A stretch of DNA of 64,000 nucleotides from Mesostigma viride (taxonomy: Eukaryota > Streptophyta > Mesostigmatophyceae > Mesostigmatales > Mesostigmataceae). Each line of letters begins with the position of its first letter. The stretch's first letter is position 1. The notes under the pieces are model-generated. The model was not told the DNA's origin. It did not search any database and saw only the letters and a list, made by a program, of their open reading frames with translations. The stretch covers positions 9,765,468 through 9,829,467 of the forward strand of contig RPFO01000041.1 in assembly GCA_009746045.1 (NCBI GenBank), in the 5' to 3' direction. The translations under genes were made by a program, and so were the position numbers. Positions 1 to 10,677 of this stretch are shown piece after piece.

Positions 1-1610
1 GGTACCCGGATTCCGTACCCGGGTACCGGGTATAATGGCGGGAAAGTAGGTACCTCGACCAAAAATATAACCGATTTTGGAGCGAAAAAGTGGGTGCGGG
101 AATGAAGTGAGGTGGATATGGCGACCTGACAATCGTGGCCGGCGTTTTCACGTGCGTTTATCATTTCGGGCGCCCAGTAGCAAAAACGAAAGGTTGTTAG
201 TTATGCTTAAAGGCTGTGAATATTTTCTGCGCAAGTTTTTATGTGTAGCGCTGTATCACAGCGGCACAACACAAATGGGTCGCAGATCGCCTGCTCGCGG
301 AGGGTCGATTTTGGCACAAACATGTTAGTGTATTAGCAATGGTGGTGCGAATCAAGCCAGGAAATTTTTGTGGACGATTTTTATTATAGTCTGGAGTTTA
401 GAAACGGAGTATTTGACATGGGAGCGCCTGGGCCGTGATATTCTTGCCCGATTTCCATTGTCGACCATGTTTTAGGGACGTTCAGGCTGGGCAGCGAGCG
501 CACCTTATAGGTCTTCACTTTCGGTATTTCTTGGACCTAGAACGCAGCACAAGCGTGGTTTATATCATTGTCGAACCGGTTGGCCAGCTTTGGTGCGCTC
601 AGCTCTCGGAAAGCTGACCTCGCTGCGGATTTCAGCGACTTTTTTGCAACCATCTGGAATGAGGCGACGTAAGTAGCAGGTAAGTGCCGGGTTGTCCTAG
701 ATCATGAGTGTAACTGGCAACGCTGTCGTGGTGTTTTGAGTCAGCCAGCTATGCCTAAAAAGAGGGGACGCTCTCTGTGCACATAACTGTCACACATAGT
801 TGGTTTACGTCATACAATTTTTTACGTCTCTATCTTCGTCGTCCGCTGCAGCTAAAACACACATGCGTAAGAGCAGTTTTACTCATGTGTTAGTTATAAA
901 CCATGGTCCTATGGCCTGCAGTCGTTCAGGGTGTTCTCAGACAGTATATACAGTATGGTTTACGTGTTACATGCACCCTGAATTCGCTCACAAAGCGTTG
1001 CATGTTAGCACAACGTTGTTTTGTAACTTGATTTGGCTGCATTCATGTGTTAGTTGCAATGCAAATGCAATGTTTTTTCATCGCTGGGTGGTGCCGGTGG
1101 CCAGCATGTCCGTGATGTCAAAGAAGGTTTGGCATATGCTTAGAGAAAGTTTACCGCAAGGGGTGGGCCATGTTCAAGCCGGGCAACCTCAGCAACCATG
1201 CAACCCTATATTGCATTACCTGCACCATCTGTGACACCGTTAATCACGCGTATATATAGAGGCAGCCACAGCAGGGTATGGCCTTGTTATACGCTGCCCC
1301 GCCATCCCAAGGCCTCGTAGGGTCCCCTAGCGCTTGTAAGATGCTCAAGGGACCGTGTGGATAGCATGGTCATGCGTTGACAATAATTGGTCCTAATGGT
1401 CCTAAAACCCACATTTTGGCCAAATTCGCGCTTTGAGGTCTGGCAGGTGGCAGGGCCCATTCATGCACTAAATGTAATTATTTGACCCCAGGTTTTTGAT
1501 AGAAACTAAAAAAGTGTGTTATCTGTCATGGGCACGAATGCCAGGGTCAAATTTTAATGTTTGCATATATATTTTTTCATTCCACTTGGTCCTAAATTTA
1601 GGACTTTTAC
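1..1610. other. Host-like sequence without a supported gene
   Basis: This stretch has a lower GC content than the viral block. Its short open frames (for example 800-1234) show no recognisable motif, repeat or codon signature. I see no RNA gene. A TATA-like run (cgtatatataga) lies near 1250, but no convincing gene follows before the retrotransposon fragment that starts near 1610. Confidence 0.5.
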
Positions 1611-1637
1611 TGGGAAGATGGACACAAGAACTGGAAT

Positions 1638-4130
1638 GTGCTGAGGCCTCAGGTGGGGCTGAAGGTCAGGATGTGGAAGGAACCATCTATTCCAGGCAAG
1701 CGGGGGAAGTGGCAGGATGGGGTTGTCACTCGTGTAGAGGAAGCTAACAGATCTTGCCTGGTGGCTTTGGAAAAGGATCCAAGGCACGTGTACAGGTTGT
1801 CCTGGGCTCATGTCAAGGAAAGAAGGCCACATGCAATCTGGCCTGCAGACGGGCCAGGCCCTCCCAGCTGGCCTTTTGAGGAGCCAGGCCAGAGCCAGGC
1901 AGCAGCAGCTAACAATCCTCTGGTGGTGGATGATGGTCTGTCCCTACTGGAAGATGACGAGCAGGAGGAGGCTGCTGAAGCAACTGTCACAAGGCCAGAG
2001 GGGACGGGGCAGCCACCTAAGGCCCGGGGGCCTCTCATGGCGGACGTCATCCGAGCTCTCATGCGCAGCAAACATGATCCCAAGGTATCCAAGCTCACGG
2101 GGTGGGGGTCGTGCTGGGCAGCTACAATGGAGGTAGATACCAACTCACAGGTGTCTGTCATCAGGGAAGAGGATGCTGTAGGCTTACAGATGTCCCATCC
2201 CAGTTGCCTTGCTGTGTCTGATTTCTCAGGAAAGGTGTCCATGAAGATCCTAGGGGAAGTGAGTGTGCCTATCTTAGGGGTGCCCACCACGTTCTGTGTG
2301 GTAGAGGGCTATCAGGGGCCTGCCATTCTGGGTCAGAACTTCTTGTGCATGCCAGGGGATACTTTGACCTCTGATGAGTTGGCACTAGAAGGCAGGGGCA
2401 GCCTCCCCCTTGAAAGATATCACTATTCCCAGGGTCTTGCAGTGGCGGTGAAGGCTGTTAAGAGTCAGCCAGCTGAGGGTCCTCAAGGTCAGGAGCCCAT
2501 AGCTGAGGACCTGCTGATCATCCCAACCACCTTTGATCCACGGCAGTTAGGGGTAAACAGGTACCAGATAGCTGCTCACAGTCCTATTCCCTGGCGCCAG
2601 CTAGTCGAGATGATGCAAAGCCCCAAGATGGCTAAGGCATGGACTCTTGGCTTTGTCGCTTCTGGGCATGAGTGGATAGTTTCCAACTGTGCAGAACCTG
2701 TGGATGAGCTGCCAGAAGTTCACCAGCTGCTCAGATTGATGTTTGTCCTCAAGCTCAAGGAAGTGGATGGTGTCCAGGTGCCACACGTCAGACCAGTTGT
2801 AACCGAATATCATGGCACTGGCCAGTTGTTAGATGAGGAGCTCTATACTCCAGGGATGCTGCATGACACGTGGAGGATTCTGCTGTGTATATTTCTGTCT
2901 TTTCTGGTTAAGGGTGTGCCCTATAGCTCTGTGCTAATTGATTTCAAGAGGGCTTTTCTCAAGGGTGACCAAGATCAGGCTAGGCAGACTTGGAGAGATA
3001 TCCCTCCTTTCTTTGTGACTGTACCTGCTGTATGGAGAGCAGAGATAAAGGCCAGGTACCTGAGAATTCTAAAAGGGTTGGAAGGTCTCAGGTCCAGTCC
3101 CATTATCTGGAGAAAGAGCCTAGAGAAATTCTTGAAGAACACTTGTGGGTTTTCTGTGTCTCCAGTGGATCCCTGTCTGTTCCAAGGGTCCCACAATGGC
3201 CTTCCTGTCTTTGCCTCCCTGCATGGTGATGACCTGCATCTCATAGGTCCACCAGACTGGGTTGAGGCTATTTTGGCCAAGATCCAGAAGCGGTTTGAGC
3301 TGGGTAAGATACAGCACATGGTGGAGAATGAGCCTATGGTCTTCTGTGGCATGCAGGCTACGTTGTTCCAAGACAAGGGCTCGTGGTTCATCAGGATGGA
3401 GGGTGGTAAGGACTATCCACAGCAGATTGTAGATGCATTGCAGGAGCCCATCACGCAGGCTAGGTGTGCTACCATCAGGGGCAGGCTGGCATGGCTTGCA
3501 AGTATATGTGCCCCTGACTTGCTGGTTTTGAGTCGACTTACTGATTCCCAGCTGGTTGAGGTGGGTGCTGAGAGTGTGGTGCAGGCTGTCATGATGTCTC
3601 CCCCTCTTATACTGGGTCCTGTGGATTTGTACAAGCCCCTTGACATGGTTCTCTATGTGGACAGTTCTATGGATAATAGAAAGGTCACAGAGGTCAGGGG
3701 CAGGGCAGCAGCATTAGTTACCCTGGAGCAAGATCACACCTCACTTGTTACCTGGTACAGTCGGTTGCAGAACAGGGTTACACCCAGCAGTGATATTGCT
3801 GAGTGCAGGGCAATCTGTGAAGGGCTGCATACTGCTCTTTACTTAAGGGAGCTCTTCTACCAGCTATGTCAAGTGGCTTCCTGTAGGTTGCAGCTGCACA
3901 CACTGGTGAGGACTGACAGCATGGGCATGGTGCAATTTGTGCACAGGCAGCTGGCCAGGAGCAGGGACCTTGACTACTTGTTGCTCAAGGAGATGTCCTA
4001 CCTAGCTCACATTGAACATGTGCCTGGTGTGGACAACCCTGCAGATGCCCTCACCAAGCTGGAGGAGAAGGCGGAGCGGCAGTACCCTCTGCTCCGTGGG
4101 CTCATGGACCCCTTACACGGGCGGCCATAG
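1638..4130 (+). mobile_element. Ty1/copia-type pol fragment (retropepsin-like, RT, RNase H), 5'-truncated
   Basis: An open frame of about 830 codons encodes the 3' half of a divergent copia-like polyprotein. It is collinear with the copy at 54162-56860 on the minus strand. It begins inside the integrase C-terminal region (conserved LRPQVGL, RMWKEP). Near residues 170-235 is a retropepsin-like segment with VDTN in place of the usual D-T/S-G and an ILGQNFL strand. Reverse transcriptase follows, with IDFKRAFLKG near residue 435 and the catalytic pair as HGDD (not YVDD) near 528. The RNase H/tether region starts at LYVDSSMD near 671, with ECRAICEGLHTALYLREL downstream. Gag and most of the integrase are missing, no 5' LTR is visible, and the listed start is an in-frame GTG, not a true initiator. 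The coding frame itself is unbroken. Domain calls are from motif recognition only. Confidence 0.85.
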
Positions 4131-4148
4131 AGACCAGGCCTTGCTTCC

Positions 4149-4419
4149 AAAATTTTTGCAGAGTGACCCCGTTTTCCTGGGGAATGGCCAGGCCAGGCCA
4201 GACAGTAATTAATAATAATATAGATTACCCTAATTCCTAATGGACCTATGGAGAACTCATTGTCATGGAGAACATCATGCCTTTATTAATTCAATTGCCA
4301 TGGTAGTTTCATTATTATGGCTATCAAATAGCCACTTATGTCACGATTTCCAGACATGTATCTATTCCATCCAGCCAGCAAACATGGCATTGAAATCCAG
4401 GGGGGTGCTGGGGTTAAAC
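4149..4419 (+). repeat. 271-bp repeat, left copy of an inverted pair
   Basis: This segment recurs in reverse orientation at 13494-13764 with the same length and nearly identical sequence. It starts aaaatttttgcagag, 18 bp after the pol stop, and ends ggggttaaac. The reverse strand carries an AATAAA-type signal. I see no target-site duplication and no TG..CA ends. It could be a retrotransposon 3' remnant or an independent short element. The two copies bound the 9.1-kb GC-rich segment between them. Confidence 0.8.
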
Positions 4420-4999
4420 CAGGCGCAGGTGCCAGCGGAGAAAGCCCGCCCAGGGAGGCACCTGGTGACGTCACCACTCGACGACTCGGCGTGCTGACGT
4501 CAGCAGATGACGTCATGTCCGTACACCCAAGGGTCCCTGGACGTCCCAGATCCTGTTCAGACGACGGTTACGATCGAATATTCGGATCTCTGACACCTCC
4601 CTGGACATCCCAGGATCCACCGTATCTGAGATTCTTCATTTTATACTATGCGCTTTAGATATTTTTTTTCGGGCCGTACTCTTTTGATTCCGCGTTCCGT
4701 ACCCTGGATACACTACACGCTACTTCCGCGCGTGCCACGTGGCCGTTTTCCGTCGCGAAATCCTATATTGCATCATGGTCAACGATGACGTCAGCGGGAT
4801 CGGATTGTCTGAACAGTCTGAACAGAATCTAGGATCTCTATGAACATGCCACTTGTCATGCCATCCTAGATTCCGCGCGATCTTATCTACGTGGACATGC
4901 ATTCACACAAGAATGGGGTAACAATCGCTTTATTATTCAATCAATTTCATTTAATGGCCTCCGTGGATCCCGTCAGTCGGGATTTCCAGGGTACATTCT
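4420..4999. promoter_or_regulatory. Intergenic region with four TGACGTCA sites
   Basis: Perfect 8-bp CRE/bZIP-type palindromes TGACGTCA lie at 4466-4473, 4495-4502, 4508-4515 and 4786-4793. Three fall within 50 bp. No coding sequence is convincing here. The region lies downstream of the gene at 5000-5449, so which promoter the sites might serve is unclear. They could belong to host sequence upstream of the viral segment. Confidence 0.4.
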
Positions 5000-5449
5000 T
5001 CACTCGGCGACAACAAATTTCTCGCCACTGGCGGCCGTCACGATCTCGCCCACCAACTCACAATCCACGTCAGCGCGTGGAGACTTGGGCCGAGCGTCAC
5101 TTGCGCCCGCCACATCGCCGTCAACCGGCGCATCGCCAGCGACAATCGGCGCGTTCACCCGTGCCCTCTTCGCGGCGCGGGCAAAACGAAGGGCCGAAAC
5201 GACCCTCTGGAGGTCGTAGAACGACTTTACGGGCGACGCGGCGGAAGAGCCAGCGTCCACCTCGACGATATCCACCCTCTGGCCCGAGGGAGGAATAGGG
5301 AGGTCTTCCAGCGTTTCGGCGAACGCTGCGAATTCATCCTCGAATGATTTCGTGACGAGAGGATGGTTGCGCCATGGCTCGGCCAGGAAGCGTCCCGTGA
5401 TGGAATAATTCGCCTGCCTGCGGGCGGACTCCTTGGTGCGTGGGGCCAT
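5000..5449 (-). CDS. Hypothetical protein, 149 aa
   Basis: I do not recognise the family. The protein starts MAPRTKESARRQ, a basic N-terminus, followed by an acidic middle (FEDEFAAFAETLEDLP), a short segment FYDLQRVVSALRFARAAKRAR with basic character that could be a nuclear signal, and an Asp/Ala-rich tail. I chose the ATG at 5449 because a TATA-like box (minus-strand GGTATAAG, 5550-5557) lies about 100 bp upstream. That is the same spacing as in the other genes of this segment. Upstream codons would read through the promoter repeats. It is divergent from the SET gene at 6060 across a shared CCAAT-rich spacer, so the two are probably co-regulated. Composition matches the viral genes to the right. 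A small virion or DNA-associated protein is possible but not shown. Confidence 0.55.
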   Translation of the reverse strand: MAPRTKESARRQANYSITGRFLAEPWRNHPLVTKSFEDEFAAFAETLEDLPIPPSGQRVDIVEVDAGSSAASPVKSFYDLQRVVSALRFARAAKRARVNAPIVAGDAPVDGDVAGASDARPKSPRADVDCELVGEIVTAASGEKFVVAE

Positions 5450-6059
5450 TTTTGGGGGGCTTTGGAGAAGAATGGGGGGAGGGTTGCGGGTTTTGGTCGA
5501 GCTGCGGAGAGCGGAGAGCTTGGTGACGAGATCCGAACACCCCCAAGAACTTATACCCATCGGACGGGATGGCGCGATGGGCGATCGGACGCCAGCCAAT
5601 CAATATGCGCCACGTGGCACGCATCCGACCATCCCATCTCTTGTGGGACCCGATCGCGGCCGGCCAATCACTCGGGCGAGATTGGCCCGTCCGATTGGCG
5701 GATCCGCGATTGGCGTGCCGTGGATACGCCCGTCCAGGCCCGTCCAGAAGAGGGCCAATCACCGGACGGGATTGGCTCGTCCGATTGGCGGCCGGGGGGA
5801 TTGGCAGCCGTCCGATCGGGACTGGCTCGCCCGATTGGCGTGCCCGTGATTGGCGTGCCGTGGATACGTCCGTCCAGGCCCGTCCGCGCCGGCCAATCAC
5901 CCACCGTCGATCTCGCCAATCGCTCCCGTGCGTCGATCCCGTAACCGCCGGACACCCGAGGACTACATAATGGGCACAGGACCCGGGTCTTGTCATTCCT
6001 TCGACCATCACTCCAGCAAACCAGCTCCCAGCTAGCCTCCCACACTTCTCTATTTTGCC
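5450..6059. promoter_or_regulatory. Bidirectional promoter with a CCAAT/GATTGGC cluster
   Basis: About a dozen CCAAT or ATTGG cores occur between 5590 and 5930, embedded in degenerate repeats (cgtccgattggcg, gattggcgtgccgtggatac, cccgtccaggcccgtcc). On the plus strand a TACATAA box lies at 5964-5970, 96 bp before the SET-gene ATG. On the minus strand GGTATAAG lies at 5550-5557, about 100 bp before the ATG at 5449. This arrangement fits a divergent eukaryotic-type promoter. Confidence 0.6.
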
Positions 6060-7588
6060 ATGGCATCGGCTGCTACCGTTTCTTCCCCCAACCCCCGCAC
6101 CGCCGCCAAGGTCCGCGCGGTAAGCAATTCTTCCCCTTCGAACCGCGGCTTCCTTCGCCCCGTCTCCCTGGTTATCACACACGATCTGACCCACCGTTTC
6201 TTCCCTCACCTGTTTGCCCGTGCGCCTGATCGCCCGTTTCTTCCCCGACGCAGGCCAAGCGACCCCGTCGAATTAATTCCCCCGTCGAAGAATTCGAGAA
6301 GAACGTGCGCGCCGCGGAAAAGATGTACATTCGGATGTTCCTGTCAAGTGAGCTGCACCTGGCCCGCAGGGTCGGGTGCAGCGGCCACAAGATAAAATAC
6401 GTGTCGGCCCCCGTGACCCCGGGGTGCCCGACGCTCGAAGTGGGCGCCCAGCTCGGGATGCTCGAATCTTCCCTCAACGACCGGATCCGCGTCAGGGCGC
6501 TCCCGGCTAACGACCCGCACGGCCCGTTCGGCGCGTTCGCCGGCCAGGACTTCAAGGCGGGAGACGAGATCGGTGTGTACGGCGGCGCCCTGGTGCGGTA
6601 CTACACGCTGCCAGACGGAGATCTGGACACGTCGTCCGCCCAGGTGAAGACGGACGGATGCTACCGTCTGACGCTCTTCGACGGACGGACGTACGCGGTG
6701 TGCCTGGAGGCGGACACGTACTGCAACGAAACGGCCTTCATCAACCACTACGAGGGGCGGGGGCTTCAGAACTGCAAGTTCAAGACTCCCGATGACGCGT
6801 TGCTGTCCTCCCGCGTGTACGCCTTGAGGGACATCCGCGAGGGGGAGGAACTCCTCATCAACTACGGCGACAGCTACTTCAACCAGGCGCCGGATACGGT
6901 CGACGCGCCCGCGCAGCCCCCCGTGCCCAAGAGGCCTCGCACGGCGCGGCGCCAGGAGTCCAGCGCGTCGAGCGCGCCGACGTCCGTCCAGACCGCCCGA
7001 GTGTCCATCCCGTCCTCCTCCGTCCCGTACGCCCTGCCCGTCCAGTCCGCCCCGTCCGCCCTGCCCGCACCGTCCGCCCTGCCGGACTTCTCGGCCCGCA
7101 TAGGCGACTGGCGCGCGTTCGGGCCGCAGACCCAGCGCGTCGTGGCGGCGCTTGTGGACGACACTGCGTGCGTCCTCGTCGGTAAGCGTTACGAGGACTC
7201 GAAAGGCAACTGCGTCGAGAAGGTCCCGGAGCTCAAGCCCCACCTGGGCCGGCCGGAGCAGTGGCTGGCCCAGCCCGACGGGCCGACTTCGGCACCCATC
7301 TTCACCCGCTGCGCCGCCATCGGCCGTACCATCGGACTGGTGCCCCTGCGGGACTTTCCGTCCACCCCGCTGGCCTATATGCCGTCCGTCGACGACCTCA
7401 ACGAGTGCGGACTCGGCCGGGCGAGGCACGGCTCCGTCATCCTGGAGACCGAAACGGCCGCGGACGGTTCGCAGTGGGTTCGCGCCGTGGCCCTCGCCAA
7501 GACGACCAATGCCCGGCCCACTGTCGCGTCGTACCACGCGCGCGGGCTGACGCCCGCCCAGCTCTTGCTCGCCGCCCGCTCCTGCTGA
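6060..7588 (+). CDS. SET-domain lysine methyltransferase-like protein with extra C-terminal domain (two exons)
   Basis: Exon 1 is 6060-6119 and exon 2 is 6254-7588; the 134-nt phase-0 intron has GTAAGC..GCAG ends. The product is 464 aa. The SET domain spans about residues 97-227: GAFAGQDFKAGDEIG opens it, then an NH(x8)NC motif (FINHYEGRGLQNC, about 183-194) and GEELLINYG before its end. These are the SAM-binding and catalytic pieces of SET enzymes, so the domain looks complete. A Ser/Pro/Ala-rich linker with PKRPRTARR follows, a likely nuclear signal. The last 170 residues form a domain shared with the gene at 8165-9334 (motif RTIGLVPLRDF..TPLA). Viral SET proteins are known to methylate host histones, so a chromatin role is a reasonable inference. 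The substrate is unknown. AATAAA lies at 7674-7679. Confidence 0.8.
6120..6253 (+). other. Spliceosomal intron of the SET gene
   Basis: The intron runs from GTAAGC to GACGCAG, phase 0. Removing it joins a 20-codon first exon to the SET-domain frame without a stop. The same layout (short first exon, intron of 111-137 nt, phase 0) recurs in the genes at 8165 and 10919. Confidence 0.8.
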
Positions 7589-8164
7589 GCGGCGACAATC
7601 CTATCGAATAGCCCGAGGGGCTATCATGTGTACATGTAGATAGCGACTTGTGATTAACACCATTTTATTAATTAATAAAGCCTTGCCTGCATGTTCCCGT
7701 CTCAAGTCTCAACATCATGCACACGTAGGACGCTAAGTCCCAAGTAGGCAGTCCCGGCCGCGGCCGCGCGCGATGACGTTAGAGTAGCGGGACGCAGGGA
7801 CAGTCCCAATGTCGCAAAGTCCCGAAAATGGCTAAGTCCCGAAATCGCTAAGTCCAGGCCGCGGTATAGCTCGCCGGCGTCCCATTGGTGGATACTAGCG
7901 CAGCTCCACGGTAATGGGTGGCGCGGCGCGGGATATGCCCGGCCCATCTGACGGTCGGCCGTGATTGGCACACGATCGGCGTTATCCACGGGGGGTGATT
8001 GGCGACCCTCCGATCGCGGCGAATCCGGAGCGTCCGTTCGCCCACGAAAAACGCATAAAGAGGAGGACAACCGGACTGTCCGGGCATCCTGCTCTCCAGC
8101 TCTCTCGAGTACAGCTCTCCAGCTCTCTCCAACTCTCCAACTCTCTCCCACCAATTCTTCCTCC
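7589..8164 (+). promoter_or_regulatory. Terminator of SET gene and promoter of next gene
   Basis: AATAAA at 7674-7679 ends the SET gene. Three copies of the local AAGTCCC motif, two as gctaagtcc, lie at about 7815-7855. ATTGGTGGATAC (CCAAT complement) is near 7884 and another ATTGG near 7962. GCATAAAG at 8053-8060 is 112 bp before the ATG at 8165. The leader shares ctgtccgggcatcc with the promoter of the gene at 10919. Confidence 0.5.
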
Positions 8165-9334
8165 ATGGATTCCGCCCAGACGCCCGACCTGCGCTGCCTC
8201 TCCGAACTGTCCTTCGACATCCTGCGCCTGTTCCCCGAAAAGGTGAGCTATATGCATTCTTCCCCCATCTAGCCATCCTCGCGCATGTCTGGCCCCTCGA
8301 ATTCTTCCCTCTAACACACTCGCGCATCTTATGCTCGCATCCGCACCATGCAGGACGTGGACATCATGGAGGGCTTGGGATGGGGAAGCTTCCCGACGCT
8401 CGACGAGATCGACCCGGACTGCGCCGGGGCGGCGTCCGGCGGCGAATCGACCCCGGACAGCCCCGCGGACACCGCGCTCGTCGCCGCGCCTCCCCCGCCC
8501 CCCGAAGGCGCGCGAGTGGGGCCGTGGACGTACCTCCTGCTGGCGGACATCACCGACTCCTCCAGCCAAGTGGTCGGCCCGCTCAAGCACAGCGCGCCGG
8601 TCAGCTCGTTCGCGGACGCCTACGGCTTCCCCGCCTCGCCGTCCCACGAAACGGGCACGTGGGCGCAGGGCTCCGACACCGTCCTCCCGCCCACGCCGGC
8701 GCCCGCGCCCGCGCCTCGTCCCGCGCCCGCCCCTCGTCCCGCGACCAAGAAGCGGCCCGCCGCCGAGATGACGGCGGACGGCAGCGAGTTTCCGGACTTC
8801 TCCGACCGCGTCAAGGACTGGCCCGCATTCGGCCCCCTGACCAAGCGACACCTGGCCTCGTCCGTGTTCGCGCACGTGGCGCGCGACCCGACCGTGCGCA
8901 GACAGGACGACGCCAAGGGCCGCACGCGCTGGGTCGACTCCGCGGGGAAGTTCGTGGAAGTGATTCCGGCGTACGAAGTCGGCGTCGGGGCCGACTACTG
9001 GCTGAGCGAGCCGGCGACCGCGTCGGACGGCACTGTGTACAGCACCTTTCGCCACGCCGGCCGGCCGGGGCGGACGATCGGACTCGTCCCACTGAGGGAC
9101 TTCGCTCGCACTCCGCTCGCTGCGATCCTGTCCTCGCACGAGGCGCGTCGGGCCGGCCTTTCCAAGCGGCCAAATGCCAACGTGTTCCTGGAGTACGAGC
9201 GGATGACGGACGGGTCCACCTGGGTGCGCGCCGTGTGCATCAGCTCCATCCCGCCCAGCCGCGGCGTGCCCGCCGTATACCACGAGGACGGCGTGTCCCC
9301 GGCCCGCGTCCTCGCCGACGCGCGCGCCGCGTGA
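8165..9334 (+). CDS. Paralogue of the SET-gene C-terminal domain (two exons), 352 aa
   Basis: Exon 1 is 8165-8242 (26 codons) and exon 2 is 8354-9334. The 111-nt phase-0 intron runs GTGAGC..GCAG. The first half is acidic and Pro/Ala-rich (including repeated PAPAPRPAP) with no SET domain. The second half, from about residue 180, matches the last 170 residues of the SET protein: DFSDRVKDWPAFGP, then GRTIGLVPLRDFARTPLA, then GSTWVRAV near the end. The genes lie in tandem on the same strand, so one probably arose by duplication with loss or gain of the SET part. I do not know what the shared domain does. By architecture it may be a targeting or dimerisation module. AATAAA lies at 9387-9392. A short ATG at 8348 lies inside the intron and is not used if splicing occurs. 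Confidence 0.7.
8243..8353 (+). other. Spliceosomal intron
   Basis: Phase-0 intron with GTGAGC at the donor and ATGCAG at the acceptor. It joins the frame ending FPEK to the frame starting DVDIMEG. Confidence 0.75.
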
Positions 9335-9629
9335 GGTAGATAGCCAGGGTAGATAGGAAATACGTGCTTTAACCCGCCTATTTATTAATAAAAGAGTGTA
9401 TGAACCCCTATTCAATGAGTCCCATCATGTTCCCACGGTAGCTAGATGCTCCTAGCTAGGACCGCGGACCCGCGAATTCGGCCAAGTCCCAAGCCCGCTG
9501 TCCGGGCGCGTCCGCGTGCGTTGACGCCGCGTACCTTATGCTTACATCTGTCACCGGTCAGGTCCGTCCCGGTCACTCGGTAGTACGGGCGCTTTTCATT
9601 GGTGGATACTAGGAGTATGGCGCCAAAGG

Positions 9630-10330
9630 GAGGTGCACCCCCCGGCTCACCCCCGCTCACCCTCCCTATTTTGGACCCCAAAAACACCCCAAACCACCCC
9701 TAAAAAAGCCCTCTTTTTTAGGTGCAACCCCCCCCCTGCACCCCCTGCACCTCTTGGAAAAAAAAAATTCTGGGCAGCTTTTTCGGATTTCCGGACTTAG
9801 CCATTTTCGGCCTCTCCTCTCCCCTTTTCTCTACCCCCTCCTCTCATCTCCCTTCTCCCCTCCCTATATATCCAGGGGTAGAGGGTGTATACATACTTTC
9901 CTATTTTCCAGTTTAAAAAAAGGTGCAATGCAGACCCTCGGGAGCCGGGAGCCTATAGAGCGCCCTATTCGCCAAATAGACTCCTATATATGCTCATAGC
10001 TCCCCGGGGGGTTGTATTGCACCTTTTTTAAAACTGAAAAATAGGAAAAATAAATAGACCATGTACCCCTGGATACATAGGGAGAGAGAAGGAATAGGAG
10101 CGGAGGGGAGGGAGAGACGGGGAGAAGGGAGGGAGAGAAAAAGGGAGAGGAGGAGGTCGAAATTGGCTAAGTCCAGAAATCCAAAAAGCTGGCCCAGAAT
10201 TTTGAAAGGTGCAGGGGTGTAGGGGGGGGGGCTGCACCTGAAAAAGAGGGCTTTTTTGGGGGTGTTTGGGGTGTCTTTGGGGTCCAAAATAGGGGGGGTG
10301 AGCGGGGGTGAGCGGGGGGGGGTGCACCTC
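9630..10330. repeat. Inverted-repeat element with C/G-rich ends
   Basis: Two arms of about 310 bp face each other. Each runs from gaggtgcacc through a poly-C (or poly-G) tract, then ggatttccggacttagcc, a pyrimidine- or purine-rich tract, and a TATATCCAGGGG block to a central unique part (about 9940-10010). The arms are similar but not identical. A second member lies at 22753-23539, and a third copy of the right arm at 23799-24030. I see no coding capacity. It resembles a foldback or MITE-like element, or a structured intergenic cassette. No target-site duplication is obvious. Confidence 0.6.
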
Positions 10331-10334
10331 CTTC

Positions 10335-10404
10335 CGACGCGGCGCTCGGAGTATCCACCAATAGGATACGAGCGAGCGTCCGATCGGATCGGTTGGCGCG
10401 GCGC
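10335..10404. repeat. 70-bp direct repeat, left copy
   Basis: This segment (starting cgacgcggcgctcgg and holding gtatccaccaatagg) is repeated at 10678-10747, so the two copies flank the small gene at 10427-10642. It contains a CCAAT core. A diverged version lies near 24050 upstream of the gene at 24423. It is probably a duplicated promoter segment. Confidence 0.65.
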
Positions 10405-10426
10405 GCGGCGTATTGAGTCGGGTCTA

Positions 10427-10642
10427 CTAACGCTTCTTCATGACCTTGGAATCAAACAATCTGTCGACATCTCTCCTGTACTTGTCCGATAGTTTTGTAA
10501 GCGCTCTCGTGTAGGCCACGTTGTTGGTGTACCGTTTCACGGCCTCCGTCTCCCTGTATATGCCCCGGATCAGGCGGTTGAATGATGCTGCAAGGTTGCG
10601 TATCTCGCGCTCGCGGCCTGCGGAGGTGGATTTGGTGGGCAT
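10427..10642 (-). CDS. Small basic helical protein, 71 aa
   Basis: The frame starts MPTKSTSAGREREI and is rich in Arg, Lys and helix-formers (NLAASFNRLIRGIYRETEAVKR), ending DRLFDSKVMKKR. I do not recognise it. I chose the ATG at 10642 because the upstream in-frame codons run through the repeated CCAAT promoter segment. The gene lies between two copies of a 70-bp direct repeat and is antisense to its neighbours. Length and charge would fit a small DNA-binding or virion protein, but function is unassigned. Confidence 0.45.
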   Translation of the reverse strand: MPTKSTSAGREREIRNLAASFNRLIRGIYRETEAVKRYTNNVAYTRALTKLSDKYRRDVDRLFDSKVMKKR

Positions 10643-10677
10643 TGTGTTTCTGATAAGATCGCGGGAGATTATTTTCT

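Noticed and set aside
800-1234. 144-aa plus-strand frame in the host-like left end
   Set aside because: Rich in Cys, His and Ser without a motif; no promoter, intron or homologous copy in the window supports it.
7152-7611. Additional plus-strand frames within the SET gene exon 2
   Set aside because: Out-of-frame shadows in GC-rich coding DNA; the SET frame is continuous and has the motifs.
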